From an uncultured Lachnospiraceae bacterium (GTDB lineage Bacteria; Bacillota; Clostridia; Lachnospirales; Lachnospiraceae), in the NCBI GenBank assembly GCA_910585005.1, contig CAJUCN010000005.1, forward strand, positions 111,154 through 175,153: 64,000 nucleotides of DNA, in the 5' to 3' direction. Position 1 is the first letter of the stretch, and the number at the start of each line of letters is the position of its first letter. The notes under the pieces were generated by a model that saw only the letters and a program-made list of their open reading frames with translations, was not told the DNA's origin and did not search any database. The position numbers and the translations under genes are program-made. Positions 25,853 to 33,887 of the stretch are shown here, piece by piece.

Positions 25853-26578
25853 ATGATGGCGGATTGGCAGGAAAGGACAAAGCTGCTTCTTTCAGAGGAG
25901 GCGGTAGAGAGGCTGGGACAGTCTCATGTGGCCGTTTTTGGAATTGGCGGGGTAGGAGGCTATGTGGCGGAAGCCCTTGCAAGGGCGGGAATTGGGCATT
26001 TGACATTGATTGACCATGATACCATTTCAGAAAGCAACTTAAACCGTCAGATCATTGCCACTGTGGATCAAATTGGCAGATACAAGACAGATGTGATGAA
26101 GGAGAGGATCTTGTCAGTTAACCCCAAGGCACAGGTGGATACATACCAATGCTTTTTTTTGCCGGGGATGGAAGCGGGTTTTTTGCCTCTTACGAAATAT
26201 TCTTATGTTGCAGATGCGATTGATACGGTGTCCGCTAAGATAGAACTTGCCTTACTGGCCCAGCAGGAAGGATTTCCCCTGATCAGCAGCATGGGGACAG
26301 GTAATAAACTGGATCCTTCCCGCTTTAAGGTGGCGGATATTTTTGAAACAAAAGTGTGCCCTTTGGCTAAGGTCATGAGAAAGGAACTGCGTAGCAGAGG
26401 AATCAGGAAATTGAAGGTCGTTTATTCCGAAGAAGAACCTCTTAGTCCCCGTCTGCTCCTTAAGGAAGGGGGCAGGAGGGCCATTCCGGGAAGCGTTTCG
26501 TTCGTGCCTGGAACCGCAGGATTGATTCTTGCCGGGGAGATCATAAAGGATTTGATTAAACGGGGGAGTGTGTGCTAA
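25853..26578 (+). CDS. tcdA: tRNA threonylcarbamoyladenosine dehydratase
   Basis: An E1-like (ThiF/MoeB fold) enzyme of 241 residues. The ATP-binding motif GIGGVGGYVAEALARAGIG is at about 31-49 and the family residues DHDTISESNLNRQ follow. TcdA cyclises t6A37 to ct6A in ANN-reading tRNAs. The first of two ATGs (25853) was kept; a GGGAG site precedes both. It is 11 bases after the lipoprotein gene, but the function suggests that it is only a neighbour. Confidence 0.93.
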   Translation: MMADWQERTKLLLSEEAVERLGQSHVAVFGIGGVGGYVAEALARAGIGHLTLIDHDTISESNLNRQIIATVDQIGRYKTDVMKERILSVNPKAQVDTYQCFFLPGMEAGFLPLTKYSYVADAIDTVSAKIELALLAQQEGFPLISSMGTGNKLDPSRFKVADIFETKVCPLAKVMRKELRSRGIRKLKVVYSEEEPLSPRLLLKEGGRRAIPGSVSFVPGTAGLILAGEIIKDLIKRGSVC

Positions 26579-26619
26579 AATGATGTAAAGCAGTAAATTG
26601 CTTTACATCATTTTAGCAC
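26572..26619. terminator. Perfect 21-base inverted repeat overlapping the tcdA stop
   Basis: Arms at 26572-26592 and 26599-26619 are exact reverse complements with a 6-base loop. The arms end in AAAA and TTTT tracts, so it would work as a terminator in either direction. Only 21 bases separate it from the diguanylate cyclase start codon, so it may act as an attenuator for that gene. Confidence 0.65.
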
Positions 26620-26640
26620 AGATAATTTGCGGGAGATGCA

Positions 26641-27927
26641 ATGGAAAAGAATTTAAATGGAAGCGGCCTGTCATGGATATTGCTCCGGATGAATATATTG
26701 CCAATCATTCTTTTAACGCTTGTGATCACCACTTTCAGCGCGGTTCAATTTGCAGGATCCATGAATGAGGAAGTTAAGAATGGTTTAGTAAGCTTGTGTG
26801 ACTCCGTGATCACGATGTACGATACCATGTATGAAGGTGATTACCGGGCAGTCGAACAGGACGGAGCAATCTATATGCTAAAAGGAGATCATCAGTTTAA
26901 TGATGATTTTGCATTTATTGACTCTGTGAAAGAAAAAACGAATATAGATATTACTCTTTTTTATCAGGATACCCGTGTGATCACTACTATCCGGGATAAA
27001 GAAGGAAAACGCGTAGTGGGAACCAGGGCGAACCCGTCAGTGGTTCAAAAAGTATTAGAAGGTGACCACGAAACTTTCTTTTCAAGTACGGATATCGAAG
27101 GAGATAAGTATTTTTCTTATTATGCGCCCCTTCATGCGGAGGATGGTTCCTGCATTGGGATGATTTTCTTTGGCAGGCCGGCTGCGGAAGTAGACGCGCT
27201 GGTCCATAAATCGGTAAGCCCCATCATTATATTTGGACTGATCACGATGCTTTTGGTGTGTTTTATCACCATGCGGTTTTCACGGCATTTGGTGGAATCT
27301 ATCAGAAAAATAGAAGGTTTTTTAGAGTCTTCTTCTGGAGGAAACCTTCATGCGAAGCTGAATGAGGAAGTAGTGAAGCGTAAAGATGAGCTGGGGGAGC
27401 TGGGGCGGCATGTAGTTAAAATGCAAAGGGCGCTGCGGGAACTGGTGGAGCAGGATATGCTTACCGGGCTACATAACCGGAGAAGCGGCGAGAAAATGTT
27501 AAGACAGGTACAGGATTCCTACGAAAAAAAGGGAATCCCATTCTGTGTCGTGATTGGGGATATTGACCATTTTAAGCATGTGAATGATACTTACGGGCAT
27601 GAATGCGGGGATGTTGTACTTATGGAGGTTTCATCCCTGTTTAAGAGGCATATGCATGGTAAAGGCTTTGCCGTAAGATGGGGAGGCGAAGAATTTTTAC
27701 TTGTATATGAAGATATGCATATGGATGCTGCCAAATCTTGTTTGCAGAAGCTGCTTGATGATATCCGCAATACACAGGTTGCGTATGAAGATCAATCGGG
27801 GATCAGCATTACCATGACTTTTGGGATTGCAGAGGGCAGCACGGAAAAGCTGGAGCATATTATCAGGGATGCAGACAGCAAACTTTACGAAGGAAAAAAC
27901 AGTGGGCGTAACCGGATCGTTTCTTAA
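26641..27927 (+). CDS. Membrane Cache-type diguanylate cyclase
   Basis: Two membrane spans (about 15-37 and 197-217) flank a Cache-like extracytoplasmic sensor (IDITLFYQDTRVITTIRD, FSYYAPLHAEDGSCIGMIFFG). A HAMP-like linker follows, then a C-terminal GGDEF domain. The active-site motif is GGEEF near residue 347, with the metal/nucleotide-binding GDIDHFKHVNDTYGHECGD upstream. The domain should make cyclic di-GMP from two GTP in the cytoplasm. The usual RxxD inhibitory site before the motif reads HGKG, so product inhibition is probably lost. A GGGAGATG site precedes the ATG. No partner phosphodiesterase is in the window. Confidence 0.93.
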   Translation: MEKNLNGSGLSWILLRMNILPIILLTLVITTFSAVQFAGSMNEEVKNGLVSLCDSVITMYDTMYEGDYRAVEQDGAIYMLKGDHQFNDDFAFIDSVKEKTNIDITLFYQDTRVITTIRDKEGKRVVGTRANPSVVQKVLEGDHETFFSSTDIEGDKYFSYYAPLHAEDGSCIGMIFFGRPAAEVDALVHKSVSPIIIFGLITMLLVCFITMRFSRHLVESIRKIEGFLESSSGGNLHAKLNEEVVKRKDELGELGRHVVKMQRALRELVEQDMLTGLHNRRSGEKMLRQVQDSYEKKGIPFCVVIGDIDHFKHVNDTYGHECGDVVLMEVSSLFKRHMHGKGFAVRWGGEEFLLVYEDMHMDAAKSCLQKLLDDIRNTQVAYEDQSGISITMTFGIAEGSTEKLEHIIRDADSKLYEGKNSGRNRIVS

Positions 27928-27933
27928 ATCCGG

Positions 27934-29238
27934 TTAGGGAATGATTACAGGAGACTGCCTGAGTTCATCAAGGGCAGTCTTATTATTTTGGTATTTATTC
28001 TTATTCTGTAATACCGCTTCATAAATAGAGGTGAAATAAATTTCTTTATTTAAAAACGCCAATGCATCGCCTGTTAAAGTTTTTTGGGCATCCGGAAGTT
28101 TCGTGATGAGAGGGATGGAACTGTTCTTCTTAATGGAGGAGAGCAGAGCTGTGGAACCTTTGCGAAAGCCCAAAAGCCTTCCATAGGGAAGAAAATATTC
28201 CCGTTCAGAATAGGCTTCCCGGTAGAAACCGGGGGTGGTCATTCCAAGCAGGATGTGAAGCAGCATACGGCTCACACGGGAGTATGTGATATCCTTTGAT
28301 TTTAACAGTCTGCAAAAACTGCTGTATCCGGCATATTCAGAGATAGATTTTATGATTTTCGCGGAAAGGTCTGGGCTACAGTCCAGGTATTTGTCAAAAC
28401 CTTGTTCCTTTTCGGAAAGCAGTTTGTAATACATAAGAAGGGACAGGTCGTCTTCCTTGATGCAGGAGTTTTTTTTGACCATCTCCCAGAGGATGGCTCT
28501 GCTTTCGGCAGGGATGTAGGCAGACAGGGCTGCCAGCTCCTTTTCCTTTGGCTGCCAGTCCGGGCTTATTTGGCAGTTTTTTTCAAGAAAGTTACGGATA
28601 GCAGAGGCGGAAACATAGGAGTTGCCATCTTGTTCCAAATGGGTATCATGAAACCCCTTTCCCTGCCTGGGGATTGTAAAAGGAGCGATGGCGCTTTTGG
28701 AAGATAGCAATGCCCTGCAATATTCCACCCCCAGAATGTTGTTGGGCGTGGTAAGAGAGTCCAGCGTTGTTTTTGGACAAGAAGAAAGGTATCCGGCTAT
28801 GGATTTTTCTCTTGCAGCAGGGTAAGAAATCCCCTGCTTTAACAAAGCTTGCAGCGCTGCCTGGCATCCGGTTTCGCCAGAGAGCAGAGCGGAGGCGGTG
28901 TCCATAAGGGGAAACAGCGAACCGGCCTCACTTCCAAAAGAGAGGAGATCCACAACGCCTAACCGGTTCGCAAGGGATATGCTGCTTTGGGCGAAATACT
29001 CCGCACTGGAAGTAGCGTAAATAGTGGGAAGTTCAATGACGGCATCTGCGCCGCCAAGAAGCGCCATACGGGTGCGGGTATACTTATCCAAAAGGGCAGG
29101 CGCCCCTCTTTGAACAAAGTTTCCGCTCATGATTACCAGAATGTAATCAACATCATTCAATTCCCTTGTTTTGGCAAGATGATATTGGTGCCCGGTATGA
29201 AATGGATTATATTCAGCGATGACGGCGGCAACTTTCAT
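27934..29238 (-). CDS. tmcAL: tRNA(Met) cytidine acetate ligase
   Basis: The 434-residue protein has the nucleotidyltransferase motif HTGH at residues 14-17 (AEYNPFHTGHQYH), then MSGNFVQRGAPALLDK and VIELPT, all typical of TmcAL (YlbM). It activates acetate with ATP and acetylates the wobble cytidine of elongator tRNA-Met. It is divergent from pta, which is also linked to acetate. That neighbourhood is conserved in Clostridia and Bacilli. Length is slightly above the Bacillus protein. Confidence 0.95.
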   Translation of the reverse strand: MKVAAVIAEYNPFHTGHQYHLAKTRELNDVDYILVIMSGNFVQRGAPALLDKYTRTRMALLGGADAVIELPTIYATSSAEYFAQSSISLANRLGVVDLLSFGSEAGSLFPLMDTASALLSGETGCQAALQALLKQGISYPAAREKSIAGYLSSCPKTTLDSLTTPNNILGVEYCRALLSSKSAIAPFTIPRQGKGFHDTHLEQDGNSYVSASAIRNFLEKNCQISPDWQPKEKELAALSAYIPAESRAILWEMVKKNSCIKEDDLSLLMYYKLLSEKEQGFDKYLDCSPDLSAKIIKSISEYAGYSSFCRLLKSKDITYSRVSRMLLHILLGMTTPGFYREAYSEREYFLPYGRLLGFRKGSTALLSSIKKNSSIPLITKLPDAQKTLTGDALAFLNKEIYFTSIYEAVLQNKNKYQNNKTALDELRQSPVIIP

Positions 29239-29275
29239 AGGTGATCCTCTCCCGATTTACTGTACTTTTCAACAT

Positions 29276-29304
29276 ACTTTATCACAGAAATCCGTAAGTG
29301 GCAA
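29276..29304 (-). promoter_or_regulatory. tmcAL promoter
   Basis: On the - strand TTGCCA (29304-29299) and TAAAGT (29281-29276) are spaced by 17 bases, about 40 bases from the ATG. Confidence 0.5.
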
Positions 29305-29371
29305 CTGATGTGCGGAGAACGGCAAAAAACCGCTGGAGGAAACTTTTTTGTATGATTTTTCCATGGAAGGC

Positions 29372-29400
29372 TTGTCGGCAGGGAGTGATTACGATATAAT
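29372..29400 (+). promoter_or_regulatory. pta-ackA promoter
   Basis: TTGTCG (29372-29377) and a consensus TATAAT (29395-29400) are spaced by 17 bases, 39 bases before the pta start. Confidence 0.65.
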
Positions 29401-29438
29401 TTTATGCAGAGAGTTTCGGATGGAAAGGAGAACCGGTT

Positions 29439-30440
29439 ATGTCATACATTGACGTGATTAAAGACAAAGCAAGAATGGACAGGAAGACCATTGTACTTCC
29501 GGAAACAACAGATAAGAGAACGCTGATTGCAGCCTCAAATATCATCAAGGAAGGAATTGCGGATATCATCATGATCGGCAATGAAGAAAAGATCATGGAC
29601 GGTGCAACATGGCTGGAAATTGAACTGGACGGGGTTACCATTATCAATCCACAGACCAGTGAAAAACTGGATGCTTATGTGGATCTTTTATATGAAACAA
29701 GAAAAAATAAAGGGATGACGCCGGAGAAGGCAAGAGAAATCCTATTAACAGATAACCTGACTTTTGGAGTAATCATGGTGAAGGCTAATGATGCGGACGG
29801 CATGGTAGCAGGGGCTTGCCATGCAACGGCAGATACGCTGCGCCCTGCATTGCAGATATTGAAAACAGCCCCCGGCGTAAAGCTTGTGTCAGGGTTTTTC
29901 CTGATGTGTATTCCTGACTGTCCGTATGGAGAAGATGGAACTTTCCTGTTTGCAGATTGTGGCCTGAACCAAGATCCAACAGCAGAGGAACTTGCAGCCA
30001 TTGCGGATACTTCTGCTAAGAGTTTTAAGAGCCTTGTAGGGGCTAAGCCTATTATTGCAATGCTTTCTCACTCTACCAAAGGGAGCGCGAAGCATCCGCT
30101 GGTGGATAAAGTTGTGGAAGCTACAAGGATTGCCCATGAACAGTACCCACATTTGACACTGGACGGGGAACTGCAGACTGACGCAGCGTTAGTTCCACAG
30201 GTTGCGAAATCGAAGGCGCCTGGCAGCGAAGTGGCAGGAAAGGCCAATGTCTTGATTTTCCCGAATCTGGACTGTGGGAATATTGGTTATAAGCTGGTTC
30301 AGCGGTTGGGAAATGCGGAAGCCTATGGGCCGATGCTGCAGGGGATTTCCAAGCCGGTAAATGATCTCTCGAGAGGATGTTCCTGGCAGGATATTGTGGG
30401 TGTTGTGGCACTGACCGCAGTACAGGCGCAGTTAGTATAA
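29439..30440 (+). CDS. pta: Phosphate acetyltransferase
   Basis: The 333-residue protein converts acetyl-CoA plus phosphate to acetyl phosphate. It matches the short single-domain Pta of Firmicutes: ARMDRKTIVLPETTDKRTL near the N-terminus, GACHATADTLRPALQILKT, and ANVLIFPNLDCGNIGYKL near the C-terminus. The ATG follows a GGAAAGGAG site. It lies 19 bases upstream of ackA, so the two form the acetate-producing, ATP-yielding pathway. Confidence 0.98.
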   Translation: MSYIDVIKDKARMDRKTIVLPETTDKRTLIAASNIIKEGIADIIMIGNEEKIMDGATWLEIELDGVTIINPQTSEKLDAYVDLLYETRKNKGMTPEKAREILLTDNLTFGVIMVKANDADGMVAGACHATADTLRPALQILKTAPGVKLVSGFFLMCIPDCPYGEDGTFLFADCGLNQDPTAEELAAIADTSAKSFKSLVGAKPIIAMLSHSTKGSAKHPLVDKVVEATRIAHEQYPHLTLDGELQTDAALVPQVAKSKAPGSEVAGKANVLIFPNLDCGNIGYKLVQRLGNAEAYGPMLQGISKPVNDLSRGCSWQDIVGVVALTAVQAQLV

Positions 30441-30459
30441 AAAGGAGGACGAGGGTAGG

Positions 30460-31656
30460 ATGAATATTTTGGTAATTAATTGCGGAAGTTCTTCTTTGAA
30501 GTTTCAGCTCATCAATGCACAGTCGGAAGAGCTGATTGCAAAGGGGCTTTGCGAAAGGATCGGCATTGAGGGGAGCCAGATGACGTATACCCCTACAGGC
30601 AAAGATAAGATCCAGGTGACAAAACCTATGCCGGATCACACGGCAGCGGTCAAGCTGGTCTTAGACGCATTGACGAACAAGGACACCGGGGTGGTGGAAA
30701 GCCTGGATGAGATCGGGGCAGTGGGCCACAGGATCGTTCATGGCGGCGAAAATTTTGCAAGGTCAACGTTGATCACGGATGAGGTGATAAGGGCGATTGA
30801 AGCTTGTAACGATCTTGCGCCCCTTCATAATCCGGCGAACCTGATTGGTATCAATTCCTGTCGTGAATTGATGCCGCATACGCCTATGGTAGCTGTTTTT
30901 GATACGGCATTTCATCAGACTATGCCGGAGGAGGCATATCTTTACGGGATCCCGTATCATTATTATGCAGACTATAAGGTGAGAAGGTATGGATTCCATG
31001 GAACCAGCCATTCGTATGTTTCCCATCAGGCAGCCCAGATGCTTGGGAGGAATTATGAGGAACTGAAAATGATCATCTGTCATTTGGGAAACGGGGCCAG
31101 CGTTTCGGCAATAAAAAATGGCAAGTGTGTGGATACTTCCATGGGACTTACCCCGCTGGAGGGTTTGATCATGGGAACCAGATCCGGAGATATGGATCCG
31201 GCAATTGTAGAATTTTTGTGTAACAAAGAAGGAAAATCAGTGCATGATATTTTAAATGTGCTAAATAAAGAGTCAGGCGTTCTTGGGTTATCAGAAGGGT
31301 ATTCTTCTGATTTCAGGGATTTGGAAAAGGGTTATCATGCAGGGGAAGAACCCTCTATCCGCGCAATGAAATCATTTGCATACCGTGTAGTGAAGTATAT
31401 TGGCGCTTATGCGGCAGCGATGAATGGTGTGGATGTGATCTGTTTTACAGCAGGAATTGGGGAGAACAATCCTTTTATCAGAAAAATGATTTGTTCCTAT
31501 TTAGGATATCTTGGCATTAGCATGAATGAGGAAGAAAACGCAAAGCGGGGAGAAGAGGCTGTGATCTCAAATCCGGAAAGTGCAGTGAAGGTATTTGTGA
31601 TTCCGACCAACGAGGAACTGGCGATTGCAAGGGAGACGCTGGAACTGGTAAAATAG
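30460..31656 (+). CDS. ackA: Acetate kinase
   Basis: The 398-residue enzyme transfers phosphate from acetyl phosphate to ADP. Family signatures are clear: MNILVINCGSSSLKFQLI at the start, VGHRIVHGG, VFDTAFHQTMP, ICHLGNGASV and CFTAGIGENN. A GGAGG site precedes the ATG. It completes the pta-ackA operon; no hairpin follows. Confidence 0.98.
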   Translation: MNILVINCGSSSLKFQLINAQSEELIAKGLCERIGIEGSQMTYTPTGKDKIQVTKPMPDHTAAVKLVLDALTNKDTGVVESLDEIGAVGHRIVHGGENFARSTLITDEVIRAIEACNDLAPLHNPANLIGINSCRELMPHTPMVAVFDTAFHQTMPEEAYLYGIPYHYYADYKVRRYGFHGTSHSYVSHQAAQMLGRNYEELKMIICHLGNGASVSAIKNGKCVDTSMGLTPLEGLIMGTRSGDMDPAIVEFLCNKEGKSVHDILNVLNKESGVLGLSEGYSSDFRDLEKGYHAGEEPSIRAMKSFAYRVVKYIGAYAAAMNGVDVICFTAGIGENNPFIRKMICSYLGYLGISMNEEENAKRGEEAVISNPESAVKVFVIPTNEELAIARETLELVK

Positions 31657-31677
31657 CGAAAATATTATTGTCAGGTA

Positions 31678-31706
31678 TTGACAAAAAGGATAACCACCGT
31701 TATAAT
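31678..31706 (+). promoter_or_regulatory. Consensus promoter for yceD-rpmF
   Basis: A perfect TTGACA (31678-31683) and perfect TATAAT (31701-31706) are spaced by 17 bases. This is the best sigma-A promoter in the window and fits the high demand for a ribosomal protein. Confidence 0.85.
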
Positions 31707-31757
31707 TGTTTGAGTGTGCAGAAGGTTATTTGTACATGGGTTTCATAGGAGTTTATC

Positions 31758-32282
31758 ATGTTAATGAATCTGACTGATGTTTTTTTGTCCGAGGGAAAAG
31801 AGACAGAACAAAGCTTTGACTTAGAAGCTGATGCGGTTTCCTATTTGGGAAATACCTATCTGGTTTTGGAGAGATCGCCAATTCGTGTGAAATGTTCAAA
31901 TATCGGGATGGGGAAAGCGTTAGTGCACGGAACATTGCAGCTTGTCCTTTTAGCTCCTTGTGATAGATGCCTGAAGGATGTGAAGGTTTCTCTGCAGTTG
32001 GAGTTTGAGCAGGAAGTCATGTCAATGGAGGCGATACAGCAGGAAGAGGAGCAGAATGAGCAGAGTTTTCTGCAGGGATATGAGCTTGATATAGAAGCCT
32101 TGGTAAACAGCGAAATCTTGGTCAATATGCCGGTCAAAGTGCTTTGTAAGCCTGATTGTAAAGGAATCTGCAAGCAGTGCGGACAAGATCTGAATGAAAG
32201 GGATTGTGGGTGCGATACATTTGTGCCAGATCCAAGGATGGCGGCTATTAAAGATATCTTTAATGCGAATAAGGAGGTGTAA
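31758..32282 (+). CDS. YceD/DUF177 family protein
   Basis: The 174-residue protein has the DUF177 pattern: a beta-rich N-terminus, CDRCLKDV and, near the C-terminus, two Cys pairs (LCKPDCKGICKQCG) that probably bind zinc. YceD is encoded next to rpmF in most bacteria, and family members have been linked to 23S rRNA metabolism, although the biochemistry is unclear. It ends 2 bases before rpmF. The GGAG site precedes the ATG. Confidence 0.93.
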   Translation: MLMNLTDVFLSEGKETEQSFDLEADAVSYLGNTYLVLERSPIRVKCSNIGMGKALVHGTLQLVLLAPCDRCLKDVKVSLQLEFEQEVMSMEAIQQEEEQNEQSFLQGYELDIEALVNSEILVNMPVKVLCKPDCKGICKQCGQDLNERDCGCDTFVPDPRMAAIKDIFNANKEV

Positions 32283-32284
32283 CG

Positions 32285-32464
32285 ATGTCTATTTGTCCTA
32301 AGAATAAATCTTCAAAAGCCAGAAGAGATAAGAGGAGAGCAAACTGGAAAATGAGCGCTCCTACGTTAGTTAAGTGCAGCAAATGTGGTGCGCTGATGGT
32401 GCCTCATAGAGTATGCAAGGCATGTGGTTCTTACAATAAGAAAGAAATCATTGCCCAGGATTAA
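32285..32464 (+). CDS. rpmF: 50S ribosomal protein L32
   Basis: The 59-residue protein begins MSICPKNKSSKARRDKRR, with a basic N-terminus and a zinc ribbon CSKCG ... CKACG. It starts 2 bases after yceD, preceded by an AAGGAGGT site inside that gene. This is the zinc-binding (C+) type of L32. Confidence 0.97.
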   Translation: MSICPKNKSSKARRDKRRANWKMSAPTLVKCSKCGALMVPHRVCKACGSYNKKEIIAQD

Positions 32465-32509
32465 TTATTGAGGATTTCCTTGTGAAGTCAGAGAGAAAGT
32501 TTTCTCGTT

Positions 32510-32536
32510 AAGAGTTGCCTTTGGGCAACTCTTTTT
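32510..32536 (+). terminator. rpmF terminator
   Basis: Ten-base perfect arms (32510-32519 and 32524-32533) with a 4-base loop run into a T tract. It closes the yceD-rpmF unit. Confidence 0.88.
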
Positions 32537-32572
32537 GTCATATATGAAATGATTACTTATGAGGATATGGAT

Positions 32573-33079
32573 ATGGGACAATCAAAGGGACGCTATCAGG
32601 TGGATCTGGAAGAGGCGGTCAGGCAATATGCCGATATGATATACAGGATCGCAATGACAATTACAGGAAATAGACAGGACGCAGACGATGTTTTTCAGGA
32701 AACATTCCTGCGGCTGGTAAAAAGTCGGAATAAAATACAAAGTGAAGAACATTTAAAAGCATGGCTTATCAAAGTTGCGGGGAATTGTGCCAAGACTGTG
32801 GTGATGAATCCCTGGAATAAGAAAACGCAAGGGTACAACAAGGAGATGGGGACACCCATGATCTTTGTGGATGGTCAGCAAAGCAGATTGCTTATGGAAC
32901 TGCATGCACTTCCGCAGAAATATTCGGTGGTGCTGTATTTATTTTATTATGAGGGATACTCTGTCAAAGAAGTTGCACGGTTGCTTGGAAAAAATGAAAA
33001 TAGCATTAAAACACTCCTAAAAAGAGGAAGGAATCTTTTAAGAAAGAGTCTGGAGGAAGGAGGGGATAGCAATGCGTAA
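32573..33079 (+). CDS. ECF-type RNA polymerase sigma factor
   Basis: The 168-residue protein has region 2 (YADMIYRIAMTITGNRQDADDVFQETFLRL) and region 4 (ALPQKYSVVLYLFYYEGYSVKEVARLLGKNENSIKTLLKRGR). The ATG at 32573 follows a GAGG site; an upstream in-frame ATG at 32549 lies only 13 bases past the rpmF T tract and has no such site. It overlaps the next gene by 8 bases, the usual arrangement with an anti-sigma factor. It probably directs genes for envelope functions, such as the transglutaminase lipoprotein downstream. This is inferred from position. Confidence 0.92.
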   Translation: MGQSKGRYQVDLEEAVRQYADMIYRIAMTITGNRQDADDVFQETFLRLVKSRNKIQSEEHLKAWLIKVAGNCAKTVVMNPWNKKTQGYNKEMGTPMIFVDGQQSRLLMELHALPQKYSVVLYLFYYEGYSVKEVARLLGKNENSIKTLLKRGRNLLRKSLEEGGDSNA

Positions 33080-33728
33080 ATGGTATGATGAAGAAGATGG
33101 ATTAAAAAGAAAGTTCATGGAGACATTTTCCGGCATTCATGCTTCAGAAGAATTGAAAGCCTATACCCTTAGCCAAATGCACGGCGGCGCGGAATCAAAG
33201 ACCTTAAAACAGGAGAATGGATTGATGTCTTTGCGTAAAAGGCTGTGCTTTTTACTTCCTGCGGTTACTCTTTTGAGTGTAGTGTTGATCATGGGACTTT
33301 GGGTGAGGCAGTCAGGGACGCCTTATATCACGGACATGGAACAAGACGAATTTTATGAAGAGGTGTTGTTAAAAAATGGGAAAATCCGGTTTGTGGCAAA
33401 CCGGGTGGCAATTTCCATTACCCCTAACCTAGGTGGAATTACAATCGGGGAAACGCCGGATGAGAATGTACATGAAGTGATGGAGGAAAAGGAGACAGAT
33501 AGCGGCGGAAAGCTTGTCTGCCGAAGGGGTGCATCAATCGTTTTGCCTGATTTAGGGGAAAAGGACTGGTCATATATTGAAGAACAGGAAATTTACGTTA
33601 CCGTGCTGAATGCGGAAGAGATACGGTATCAGGCGGTATTTGAAAAGGATGGGCAGGTATATGAGCTGATTGGAACCAATGTGACACAGAGGGAATTTAT
33701 CGACTACCTTTACCAGGTTATCAAATAA
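33072..33728 (+). CDS. Putative membrane anti-sigma factor
   Basis: The 218-residue protein starts inside the sigma gene (8-base overlap). It has a cytoplasmic N-terminus of about 55 residues (HASEELKAYTLSQM), one membrane span (about 57-77) and an extracytoplasmic domain of about 135 residues. The topology and coupling match ECF anti-sigma factors. I see no zinc-finger HxxxCxxC motif, so it is not of the zf-HC2 type. The sensed signal is unknown. Confidence 0.75.
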   Translation: MRKWYDEEDGLKRKFMETFSGIHASEELKAYTLSQMHGGAESKTLKQENGLMSLRKRLCFLLPAVTLLSVVLIMGLWVRQSGTPYITDMEQDEFYEEVLLKNGKIRFVANRVAISITPNLGGITIGETPDENVHEVMEEKETDSGGKLVCRRGASIVLPDLGEKDWSYIEEQEIYVTVLNAEEIRYQAVFEKDGQVYELIGTNVTQREFIDYLYQVIK

Positions 33729-33751
33729 TTCTATCCTAATTTTTGGGGGAC

Positions 33752-33776
33752 GAAACCTTTTCCTCTGTTGTAAAGT
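33752..33776 (+). promoter_or_regulatory. Possible ECF-sigma promoter upstream of the transglutaminase gene
   Basis: GAAACCTTTT (33752-33761) resembles the AAC-containing -35 element of many ECF sigma factors. The region 16 bases after it (near 33773) does not match the classical CGTC -10, so the call is weak. It lies between the sigma/anti-sigma pair and the lipoprotein gene. Confidence 0.22.
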
Positions 33777-33887
33777 ATTTATGATATAGGGAGTTTTGCA
33801 TTTGATTCCATATGAATTGCAAACTTAGGATAAGGTGAAAGAATGCCCTGGCTTATGATTACTGGCAGGGAAGAATGGAGGTTCAGC

